From Poa pratensis (Eukaryota > Streptophyta > Magnoliopsida > Poales > Poaceae): DNA of 64,000 nucleotides. How positions within the stretch are numbered: the stretch's first letter is position 1; each line of letters starts with the position of its first letter. Shown piece after piece: positions 54,364 through 64,000 of the stretch. Location: the NCBI GenBank assembly GCA_947311845.1, contig CAMZMU010000041.1, positions 119,808,100 to 119,872,099 of the forward strand. Direction: 5' to 3'. The translations under genes and the position numbers were made by a program. The notes beneath the pieces were generated by a model. The model saw nothing but the letters and a program-made list of their open reading frames with translations. It was not told the origin of the DNA and made no database searches.

Positions 54364-56940
54364 AGCTACAGAATGTTGATTACAGTGTCAACATCTCGCT
54401 CTATCTGCATGCAAATAATCACATGGACAAATTAACATTTATGAAAGGGATCTGAACTTTTAAGAAAAAACTTGCTGCCAACTACAGGTTGTTTGCAGGT
54501 ACAAGAACACAACATGTAGTCTTCTCCCCTTATGAATTAATTTTCTGTACACAACTGAAGAGCAACAAGAGATGAACTGCATGTGGACTGTGGAGGATGT
54601 ATGAGGAGGCGCCTGTCCGTCTGGGAGTACCTGATCGGGAAACGTTCTCAGATTGGTGGACTTCTCCACTGCAGTTGTTAATTTTCAGCATGCCATCCCC
54701 AATGTATCCAACTTTCTGTCCAATCTAGACCTGAAACCTGCAAGAATTCAGCTAAGTAGAACCACTTCATCACCTGAAGGTATTGGATATGATATCGTCG
54801 TCGAGGGGCATGGTGCCAGGAATGGCAGCAGCTGTACATCCGCGTCCGGACTAATTCAGGCAACAAGCATGTACGGACATTTCGATAAGCAGCTACAGAA
54901 CACTTCTGAGGCGGCCACAACCATCAACTCGCGACCTCCCAAAGCCCGCCTTGGCAGTCGCGTGTCAAGCAGGCTCCCGCAGCCCGCCGCAGGACCATGT
55001 ACTCACTTGCGTGCACCATGGGCAGTCGCGGAAGTGGTCGCTGGCTCCTCGCGTGTCCTCCGCGTCCAGGCAGCCAACCATCATCGACACCCTCGTTCGC
55101 CAGCAGGTCGTATGACGGGAACGGAATGGTCGGCGATTGGCGTGAGGGCAGCACCCGCCGCTCTCTGACGCCTGTGCGGAAGAGAGGTGACTGGTGAGGG
55201 GCGGGGACGTGATTTAGGACGTCAGGTCCTCCGCAGCGCGGCAGCGGCCGAATTCGACGATGCCACTGGGGCTCAACCCCCGCCGCTCACTGACACCGGC
55301 GCGGAAGAGAGGTGTAGGAGGGATCGGCGGAAGAGAGGTGTAGGAGAGAGATCGCCGGGATCGGGCAATCATGGGGGAGGCGGAGGGATCGTGGGGAGGA
55401 GGAGAGGAATTGACCGATGGGGACGTTGGGTACTTGCAGAGTTTTCGTCTGCCGTCGAAATTGCTAAGCGTACGCATCGGTGGTTTTTTCTTTTAGTTGA
55501 CGGTTCGATCTATTGATGTGGTCCTGATCGTGAGGCTGTTATTGGTCAATTTTGTTCTGTGTACGTTTGGTGGGGTGGCTTTAGCAAAGAAAATGTTTGC
55601 TCTTTTCTCTACTATATATATAATACGAGTAGTGTTTCTTCCTTCGTCCGTCGTGGTACGTCGTACGTTTCGTACATCGTGTGATTTCTATCCCCGATCG
55701 ATAGCTAGGTCAATGTCGTGTATGATTTAGTTTCCTGATCGATCGCTGGGTAAAGGCCAGCCTAGCGGCGCACGCGACCGTATCATACTCAAATTCCAGC
55801 CAAATCCATCGCCCAAAAAAACAACTTAGGCCTTTAAATACGGGAGCGATCGGTTGTGCTGTATCAAACCAATTGTTACAGGCTTATGATCGAAATCGAG
55901 CGTTCCAAACTAACAGGCGAACCAAGCTCCAACTTTACAAGAGTCTACGGCGGCGCCGATGGAGTGCCTCCAGCTGTTTCCTCTGGCGCCCGGAGATATT
56001 AGGGTCAGTGCGGGAGATGCGGAGAAGCATCGTGGCTGTCGACGGACCGGCACATCGCCGACCTCCTGGATAGTACGCCCGCGAACCGCTCAGGGCTAGC
56101 ACCCGGACGCATCGCGCGCGCCAGGAGATCAGTTACCAAGGGCAGAGCGGAGCGGAGCACACGGCGGCCTCGGCCCCATCGTCACTCCTCCCAGCGTTTC
56201 CGTATGGCGCACGGAGCCACGGAGCCTTCCGACTAGCCACGCCATCATACACGGCCAAAGGGACCAGATGCGATAGCTGCTACGGCGAAGCCCTAAGGCG
56301 TGGCCCTCGACGCCCAACTTGCTCGCCGCTATGGCGCCGTTGCCCAACCAGTGGCGGGGACAACGACCTACGACCGGCGGAGCCACGCCTAAGGGACGAT
56401 GCCAGCGGCTTGTTTAGGCATGGCTGAAATTGGATCTACCCAAAGCTGGCCTTGTGATTCTCCAGAAGAAAAAAGAAAGGCTTGGGCTGAAGCCTGAAGG
56501 GAAAAGAGAGAGCAGTGCGGATGGCAGATTCAGTTAGGGACGAGGACACTGTCGCTGTGAGTGGAGGCAGCTTGATCTGTGTGGGAGAGGTGTTCAAGGT
56601 GCAGCGAGTAGTCGGCGAGGCGAGTCGCACTTGTCGTGTACTTCGTTTCTCGCCTCCGTGATGCAGCGCAGGCAATCTGCTTTTTGTACTCAACGCGCAC
56701 ATTTCTAATTGCAACAGTGGAGTGGATGCTCGATCAATTTCACCAGCAGCTTGGTATGCTAATATATTTAACTACTCCATATATGTGTTCAGCTTAAGCT
56801 TCGATAAGAATGTCTGTGCTAATAGATTGTTTTTTTTTTTGCAGTAATAATAGATTGCTTCAATTTCCTTAATTTGCATGTGGATATTTGCGTGTGTACG
56901 ATCTTTGAGAGGCTTCAGATATCTATACCTAATATGAAAG
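54364..56940. other. Mixed intergenic DNA with GC-rich patches
   Basis: GC-rich segments at 54900-55440 and 55900-56400 are open in several frames on both strands without a recognisable domain. The first could be the 5' end of the minus-strand unit at 52968-54363. Two related phrases with CGGAAGAGAGGTG at about 55178, 55304 and 55329 are short local repeats. Confidence 0.4.
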
Positions 56941-57615
56941 GCCGTAAGGCATCTTGTCGTCCGCCGTCAATTTTGCAAAAAAAAAACCCTGGCAAATGCG
57001 GCAATCAACCCGCAGTCCATATGCCAAAGGAAACTTACGTCTGTCGGACTTATTTGCAATTTGCGGAAACCCTAAGGACCTTTTCGCAACTATAAACCCG
57101 CACTCCCCAATCCCCTCATGCGCCTCTCCTTCTCCGATCCGATTCCTTCTCCGTCCGCCGCCGCCGTTCTTCTCCTCCACCGTCCGGCGACGCACCGCCG
57201 CTCCGCCCTCCTCTCAGCTTCTTCTTCTCACGCAGCCAGCCTCGCATCACGGAAGCACGGGCCGCCGCTCGCGCGAGGTGGCAAACCTCCGCCGCCATCT
57301 TCCTCGCCATCATCGTACCGGACGAGGTGCTCTACCTCCCCGAGTAGGAAGGAGGCGCAGCTGTGGGAGCGCCTTCGAGGAGCGCTCGCGCCGCTGCTGG
57401 TCTCGGTCGTCATTTGCCCCCAAGCCCCACACAGCTCCCATCGCTCCGAGCTAGGGTTCCACCACTCATCCGGTCCCCACCGTCGCTACCTCTTGCCGGA
57501 TCCTTCCTGGAGGGCGACGAGGCGGCCTGTTATGGGGAGATAGGGGCTACAAGCGGAGGGGGCTTCCTGGCCCCGACGACGACGACCAGGAATCCAGCAT
57601 CTCCATGACTCCATC
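56941..57615 (+). other. GC-rich gene-like segment cut by element 3
   Basis: An ATG at 57118 opens a 141-codon frame to 57543 rich in Ser, Pro, Arg and Ala, plausible as a plastid-targeting N-terminus or as chance in GC-rich DNA. Other frames are open too. The segment ends abruptly at the LTR start at 57616, so if a gene began here it is interrupted. No domain is recognised. Confidence 0.3.
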
Positions 57616-60600
57616 TGTAACAGCCCGGAGTTTGAGAACCTAAAAACCGGTGTAAATTTTCCACTTTTGTGTACATTGCATCATAGCATTCATGCATCAT
57701 GTTGTGCTAGGGAAATGTGCTAGGGAATTGTTGTTTTTGCTAGGGAATTGTTGAGGTTGCTAGGGAATTGTGGAGGTTTGGCAACATTTAAAAACCAAAT
57801 TGCCAAATTTGCTTCAACCAATTTCAAAACAACAAAGGCACTCAATCTTGCAAAATAAAATTACTTTGACATCTCCTAATTGTCAAGGAAGTTCCAAGAG
57901 CTCCAAAATAATATTTTGCACTTGCTCCAAGTTGTTAAAGGAGCAACATCTTTGAATTTAGCAAAAATGCCATATCCCACCTCTCTAAACAAAAGTGGTT
58001 CAAAACATTTTATTTTACAACGCCAATTTTTGTGGAGCTCCCACATGGTATAAAAAGGCCACCCAAATTATTTCCTAATTTTTGAAAATGTTTTGGTGCC
58101 TAAATTAAATCAAGGAAATGCTTCTGGTTTTATTAATAAAAGAGGGAAGGACCTGTTTGTGATGAACTTAAAAGTACCAGGGGGTTTTCTGGAAAACTGG
58201 CGTCTCTCTCCTGGACACTGGCGCCACAGCGCCGTGGCCATGCCGCCCGCCCCCATCGCCGGGCCCCCTCTCCTCTGCTCTCCCCTGCGAAGAGCACGAC
58301 CCCCACGACCTCACCTGCTCCTCCCTCCTTGCGCACCTGCACCCTGCTCCCCTTTCTCTCTCCCCGTTTTTCTCCACGCCATGGCCGAGCCGAAGCTCAC
58401 GCTCGCCGTCAAATCCCCGCCGTTGTAGTCCACCTCGAGCATCGCCGTGAGGGGCAAAAGCTCTGCCGTGTCCTCCTCTACTTCTCCACCGCCGGAATCG
58501 AGTTGGGATAGCCGGAATCGAGGCCGCCGTCCCCGACTCCGCCGCTGCCGTTCCGCCGTCGTCGCGGACGAATACGTCGCCGTCGCCGTACCTCCGGCCT
58601 CTCCAAGCCCGCGAACGGTGTCAGGGTGAGCCAGCGATCCTCCCCACTGCCTTCACCCTCCCTCTCTTGCCCTGTGTCGCCGTAGCCTCGCCGTGGTTCA
58701 CGGAGGCTCGACGGCGCCGCTCGTTGCCGCTGTGTCGGATTTTCCGGTCGTAAACCAATCGGATTTTCCGACGTATACCAGTGTGAAGATTGAGTTAAGT
58801 CCTTAGCCAAATTTTTGCTCTGCTTCCTCGCTCGGATTTTCTGAGTCTAAATGATTCGGATTTTCCGATCTTCTCCAGTACTGGATGCTCTTCTTTCCTT
58901 AGCCGAAATTTGGGGTTACCTCTCACTCGGATATTCCGATTTGGGAAAGGATCGGAATTTCCGTTTTGGTCCAGTACCAAAAGAATTTCCCTGTTCCTTT
59001 TTTCTTTTTAATTTGGTTAAATGTGGTACTGTGTGATTTAAATAATAACCAGGCATAATTAAAGGAGGAATTAAAATGTTTTAACTTGTAATTCTGTCGG
59101 CTACCATAAAAACTTGTAATATACCCGAATGTCCGAAAATTCGTGAACCAACCGTTTAAATGGTTATCATGTATACTAAATCACCTACACCCTGCATCTC
59201 TCACTTGATCATGGCATATCATCTACAAGTGAAATCCTAGGGTCTCGACTACCGTAATCAATAAGTAAGACAATTCATGACCTAAATTCACAGTATATCC
59301 GGGATGCGCCCCTATAAGCACCCGAACTCCGTTTAATCTGAATAGTCGAATCATCCTCCTCCCGGGGATTTAAAATTGTCATGTCATCATGTGTTTGCGC
59401 ATTGTATCTGGTAAATCATGTGTGGTGATTGATTGCTTTTCCGTTGCTATGCTTCGATAGATCAAGCAGCCGGGGTTACTCCACAATACCCCGAAGAGCC
59501 GTACTACCAGCACGCTAAGCAAGGCAAGCGTAATCCCCCCTCTGAGCATGTCTTATCCTATATTTCCGCAAATATTTTCTCCACTATAATATTGCATGCG
59601 GTTCCAAATGTCAATTTTTTGGATTAGAGTATCCTATAGTTGCATTAAGATTCCGATGCCAATACCTGTTTCCCTCCTATTATCCATAGGTTGTATTGTT
59701 GGCCGAGATACTTACTATGCTATGTTGATGCTTAGCCATGCTTAGTTAAATGTGCTATACGATGGATACTTCATGTTGGAAACAGGTGATGAGAAGATGG
59801 TGGAGAAATTGTGGTGACGGATAATAAAATGCTTAAAGGTGGGGATGAGAGGCCACTGTGGTTGTGGTGTTTTGTCTCGTTCTCGCCGCCTAGGTGCGAG
59901 TTCTATACCTCTTGAACCAAGACTGAGCGTGCAACCATGCGTGAGGCCTATGCATTCGCAGTGCAGGAACCCTCATAGACTAAATAACTCGGGCGGGGCT
60001 AGCCAGGGTCCTCTAGTTCGGGCTTCCATTTGCGCGTGCGTGATGATGGTGGGATGAACTGAGATGAGGATGGTGGTGTTTAGGAAAATGAGTGGCCACG
60101 GGGCAGTGTGTTGGATCGCTGCTCCGTCCTCACTGATGATCCTGGGTTAGTCCTTAACGAGGGAGAAGTCGACACCGCTCCCACCCAGCCGGCTCTCCAA
60201 GGAAGAGAGCTAATGATCAGGTAATGGGCCGGACGGTACGCGTGGCAAACATTGTACACCCCTGCAGGGTAAATCTTTTCGAAAAGCCGTGTCCGCGGTT
60301 ATGGACGACTTGGGAAGTGAAGGTAAGATCATAGAATAACTTTAACGGAATGATTAAAAACTGGGTACTAGAGGTACCACTCAAGATGCAAGGTGAGCTT
60401 CCTCGAGGGTGATTCGGGGAGGTGCCTTGATGAACAGGTACTGTGGTTGATGATGGTTGATGTGAAAAGGTGATCAAGAAAAAGTTACTTCTTACCTCTT
60501 TTGAAAATACTCTGAATAGTCGATGCCATTGAGTTATGTTTTATAAATAAAATCAGCTTTATGCAAAACAGCCATAAACTTTGAAAGCCTCATCGAGCTA

Positions 60601-61042
60601 AAGCTCTATATATAATCTTGCGAGTTCGTCGAACTCAACGTCGTTTGTTTTGTTTCAGAGGAGGACTTCACCGACCTCGAAGGTGGGTTCTTTGTGGACG
60701 TCGACGAGTAGTCTGGGGTTCCCAGGTGGCAGCTTGGGACATCCCGGAACAGCTGGCGCTGGATGTTTATTTGTAGGCCTCTTAGGCCATAATTGGATCT
60801 TGTTGTTTAGAACAACTAATTTGCTTCCGCTTGTTGTAATGTTGGGTCTGTGACCTCTGGTTGTCATTTGCTATCTTTCTCTATTATAAGAGTTGAACTA
60901 TATGATTTGTGTCGTAGAGTCTGTGATGTGCCAGTTGTTCCACAAGTCTTGATCTCTCTATTATGCTTTGATAGTGTGTCTGGTGGTATCGGATAACCGG
61001 GGACACAGTATCACTGTATAGCAGTCGGGTCGGGGCGCCACA
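57616..61042 (+). repeat. Element 3 5' LTR (about 3.4 kb)
   Basis: The unusual length fits Tekay-type LTRs. TATAAAAAG at 58049-58057 places the transcript start near 58080, leaving about 2.9 kb of transcribed R/U5. That part includes a GC-rich region (58190-58700) with small open frames on both strands and an AT-rich remainder. The left border rests on the TG start only, because the 3' LTR is not in the window. Confidence 0.75.
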
Positions 61043-61045
61043 AGT

Positions 61046-61057
61046 TGGTATCAGAGC
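61046..61057 (+). promoter_or_regulatory. Element 3 primer-binding site (initiator Met tRNA)
   Basis: TGGTATCAGAGC matches the standard plant iMet primer site, four bases after the LTR. Confidence 0.9.
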
Positions 61058-61608
61058 AGTACTGCCTGTAGGAAACCCTTCTACTGGTCGATGTTGAGTC
61101 TAGTGTTTGTGAAAATATTTTTAACCTAAAAATGAGTTGTGAAAACCATCTTAGGATTCTTTTTACTCCTTATCTGGTTACCCTCTAATCTCGGAGCAAT
61201 CTTACCTCGATTTGAGTTTAAAGGTTTTACTCCTCGTCTGTTACTTCAAAATGATTAGAAACGGGTGGGTTCGACCTTTAGTGTTATGTGTCCGTTGCTC
61301 CCGCTGCGTTGTAATCCAAATCAATCGATGTTGATGTTCTACCGAGTCAATCATTTGATCCTTTCTTTGGGTTTTAACCCACGGACTTGAACATAAGGTC
61401 CCGGATTGTGTCAACTAGAGTGTGTTAAGTTGTGATTTCTTAACTCTCACTAGTAGCACATGATGCTGATCTTTGACCCAAGTTCTATCTTGTTGATTCC
61501 TTGTTTTGCAAAGTATTATCGTCCCTAGTCTGTGTACTTGTGTAGACGCTAATGCTATTGTTCGACCATTCGGAGAAAGATACTAACTGTCATTGTCAAA
61601 TCTCCAGA

Positions 61609-62573
61609 ATGGCTCGAGGAGGCCGTGGTGGTCGCGGTAACCACAATGATGATGAGGATGATCTGCCGCCACCACCCTCGATGGCTGAGGTCTTGATGGC
61701 CATTGAGGAGAACCGTGGGCGCAATGAGCGCTTGCTTGAGCAGTTGGTGCAGCAGAATGCACGGAGGAACGAGTGCAACACTCTCACCGAGTTCCTGCGT
61801 CCAGCCACCCACTTTGCTGATGCTAAGGAGCCACTGGAAGCTGATGATTGGCTTCGTGCTTTGGAGCGCAAGTTCTCCGCGCTTCATGTCCCATTGGCGG
61901 AGCAAGTCAACTTTGCCACCTACCTCTGGTTGGTGCTGCTGGCTGTTGGTGGGAGAGCCATGTGGCTTTGTTTCCAGCCAACCATGTCTTCACTGGGCTG
62001 ATTTCGCACTGCCTTCCGTGCGGAGTACATTCCCCAGCCGATCATGGACTTGAAGAGGAGGGAGTTCCTGGATTTGCAACAGGGACGGATGGACCTCCGC
62101 ACTTATGGTCGTGAGTTCAACCATCTCTCTCGTTACGCCCCAAGGGACGTGACCAATGATGCTGACAAGCAAGAGCTGTTCCGCAAGGGTCTGACTCCGC
62201 AGCTTCGCTATGAGTTGCCCCTTCAGGTTCCAGACCTATCAGGAGCTGTTCAACCAGGCTTTCACTCTTGAGCAAGGAAGAAAGGAACTTGAAGCTTCCA
62301 AGAGGCCCGCACACGGGGACCACCAGAGTTCCTCGGGTTCTGAGAGCAAGAAGCGCAGGGTGTTTGTCCCTACAGCGCTGTGCCGCGTGCTCCATTCATG
62401 CCAAGAGCCGCAGGATACAGGCCACCCCTCCGCGCCCCACTACTTCGACACTTGGGGTAGGCGGGAGTGGGTACCGTCCTATGCTACCTGCTCCACCTGG
62501 AGTCACTTGCTACACCTGTGGCCAGGCTGGCCACTACTCCAGGGAGTGCCCCCAGAAGGCACCTCTCGCGTAA
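61609..62573 (+). pseudogene. Element 3 gag, frameshifted
   Basis: The ATG at 61609 begins MARGGRGGRG. It is followed by the chromovirus gag (LTEFLRPATHFADAKEPLEADDWLRALERKF) to a shift near 61930. It continues with MDLKRREFLDLQQGRMDLRTYGREFNHLSRYAP (62044-62220) and, after another shift, ends in a zinc knuckle CYTCGQAGHYSREC (CX2CX4HX4C) near 62510. At least three shifts separate the pieces. It would have formed the particle shell and bound RNA. Confidence 0.85.
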
Positions 62574-62609
62574 CTCCTGCACGAGCCCCTGCCACTCCAG
62601 CTGGCAAGG

Positions 62610-63280
62610 CTGGACCTATTGTGCGTGGTCGCCTGAACCACATCTCTGCTGAAGAAGCTGAAGAGGACCCCGGCGTTCTTATGGGTGAGTTACGAATCAA
62701 CAATCGTGCTACAGTTTTGTTTGATTCTGGAGCATCGCATTCATTCATATCCATAGCTTTTGCAAAAGACCACAAAATACCGTTTGAGAAAATGAGCGTC
62801 CCTTGGAGATCTCCACTCCTGGCTCCAAATGGCAAACCGATGGGGTTACTCCTGAAGTCCAGATTACTATCGGTTACTACTCTTTTCCTTTCCTTTGGTA
62901 GCTCTGAGGTCAAGTGGCATTGATGTCATACTGGGCATGAACTGGCTAGCCAAATACCAGGCTAATCTCGACTGTGCTGCCAAGACCGTCACCGTGACCA
63001 ATTCTTCCGGTGACAGTGTGAAGTATTGGTCTGCATCAAGACCTCCGTCCTCATCATACCCAACTCACCTGAGATTCTCCTTTGCTTTATGGAAGGCGAA
63101 TCCCCTCCTGAAATCCAGGACATACACGTGGTGTGTGACTTCCCGGATGTGTTCCCGGAAGAATTGCCTGGCATGCCTCCTGACCGAAGTGTGGAGTTTG
63201 TCATAGATCTACTTCCCGGTACGCTCCAATTTCCAAGAAGCCCTACCGTATGCCGGTGGAAGAGTTGGCTCTGTTGAAAG
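62610..63280 (+). pseudogene. Element 3 protease and linker, frameshifted
   Basis: The protease active site is VLFDSGASHSFIS (62716-62755). A shift near 62905 leads to IDVILGMNWLAKYQANLDC, the C-terminal half, and another shift leads to DFPDVFPEELPGMPPDRSVEF before RT. The product would process the polyprotein. Confidence 0.82.
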
Positions 63281-64000
63281 AGCAAATTGATCAGCTGTTA
63301 GCAAGGATTCATCCAGCCTAGCAGTTCACCTTGGGGTTGTCCGGTACTCTTTGTCAAGAAGAGGGATTCTACCGTGCCTCGTCTAGTCTCTGACTATCGA
63401 CCGTTGAATGCGGTGACAATCAAGAACAAGTATCCTATTCCTCGCATCAATGATCTGTTGGATCAGTTAGCTGGTGCAACGGTATTCTCCAAGATGGATC
63501 TGAGGTCAGGCTACCATCAGATAAAAATCAGAAAGGAGGATATCCAAAGACGGCATTTGTTACTCGTATGGCTCATATGAGTATACCGTCATGTCCTTTG
63601 GTCTCACAATGCTCCAGCTACTTTCATGAGGCTCATGAACTCCATCTTCATGGATTATCTTGACAAGTTTGTCGTCATTTACATTGATGACATCCTCATC
63701 TATTCCAAAACCAATGAAGAGCATGAGGAACATCTTCGTTTGGTTCTGACACGACTTCGAGAACACCGCCTCTATGCCAAGTTCTCCAAGTGTGAGTTTT
63801 GGTTGGATAATCTCTCTTCCTTGGTCATGTGATATCCGCTAATGGTGTGGCTGTCATTCCTGACAAGATTCAGTCCATTTGGATTGGAAAACTCCAATGT
63901 CAGTCAAGGACATTCGAAGCTTTCTCGGATTGGCGGGTTACTACCGCCGATTCATCGAAGGTTTCTCCAAGATAGCCAAGGCCCTGACTGACCTTCTCAA
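63281..64000 (+). pseudogene. Element 3 reverse transcriptase, partial and frameshifted
   Basis: Motifs in order are [35 protein letters not shown], then after a shift the catalytic [14 protein letters not shown], followed by [13 protein letters not shown]. Shifts lie near 63540, 63610 and 63815. The sequence runs off the window with a segment like [21 protein letters not shown] in yet another frame. Confidence 0.87.

Larger units (their letters stand above)
57616..64000 (+). mobile_element. Del/Tekay-type Ty3/gypsy chromovirus, 5' part only (element 3)
   Basis: The LTR starts TGTAACAGCCCGG and ends GGGGCGCCACA. It is followed by the initiator-Met primer site TGGTATCAGAGC, then gag, zinc knuckle, protease and reverse transcriptase in plus-strand order. 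The window ends inside RT, so RNase H, integrase and 3' LTR are outside. Gag and protease resemble Del/Tekay elements, which are known for LTRs of 3-4 kb. Many frameshifts show it is inactive. Confidence 0.88.

Noticed and set aside
58168..58810. A gene within the long LTR of element 3
   Set aside because: Short frames on both strands in a GC-rich patch, with no domain. The region is inside an LTR.
1..64000. tRNA, rRNA, snoRNA or miRNA genes
   Set aside because: No A/B-box cloverleaf, rRNA stretch or short imperfect hairpin precursor could be recognised by eye. The strong hairpins found lie in transposons.

Overview
This is plant nuclear DNA, almost certainly from a grass with a large, repeat-rich genome (Poaceae, probably Pooideae). 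The reasons are intron-containing genes with GT-AG splice sites, a plant EXO70 exocyst gene, nested Ty3/gypsy elements of the Tat and Del/Tekay type, a CACTA element, Mutator-like inverted-repeat elements and GC-rich 5' gene ends. There are no operons, rRNA, tRNA or CRISPR arrays. About 60% of the window is transposable elements.

Layout. 1-11267: sparse host DNA with a MITE-like element (595-1526), a putative tail-anchored protein gene (1928-2386, minus), AT-rich degenerate tandem repeats (5680-6340), a compact four-exon gene for a 107-residue protein (7303-7868) and the exons of a larger gene with a duplicated exon (10330-11215). 11268-23324: a complete Tat-lineage LTR retrotransposon on the minus strand with target duplication GGATG. 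23467-38199: a non-LTR retroposon of about 1.5 kb with a 13-bp target duplication, itself split by a second, very young Tat element on the plus strand (24242-37492). 38272-38466: a 5'-truncated LINE tail. 40042-45198: a CACTA transposon with TAA target duplications, carrying a broken B3-domain gene, a nested Mutator-like element, a 20-residue coding repeat and a broken 3'-5' exonuclease gene. 46281-47596: a foldback element with an internal tandem array. 47869-49250: another long-inverted-repeat element. 49751-51912: an EXO70 gene, probably class C, with a one-base frameshift near its 3' end. 52968-55150: a possible minus-strand multi-exon gene. 57616 to the window end: the 5' LTR (about 3.4 kb), primer site and decayed gag-pol of a Del/Tekay chromovirus.

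Most notable system. Both Tat elements carry, between integrase and 3' LTR, an antisense gene with its own TATA-like promoter and several GT-AG introns. Its product has an N-terminal domain of the 'putative gypsy-type transposon' kind, a coiled coil and a conserved C-terminal helical domain. The two copies lie in elements of different sequence and opposite orientation yet keep the same architecture, so the gene appears to be under selection as part of the element. Its introns persist because the sense genomic RNA does not present them as introns. Both elements also have two RNase H domains in pol.

Limits. Reading was by eye. Exon borders are inferred from splice motifs and frame. Many one-base frameshifts occur in both Tat elements and in EXO70, so residual indel error in the assembly cannot be excluded.
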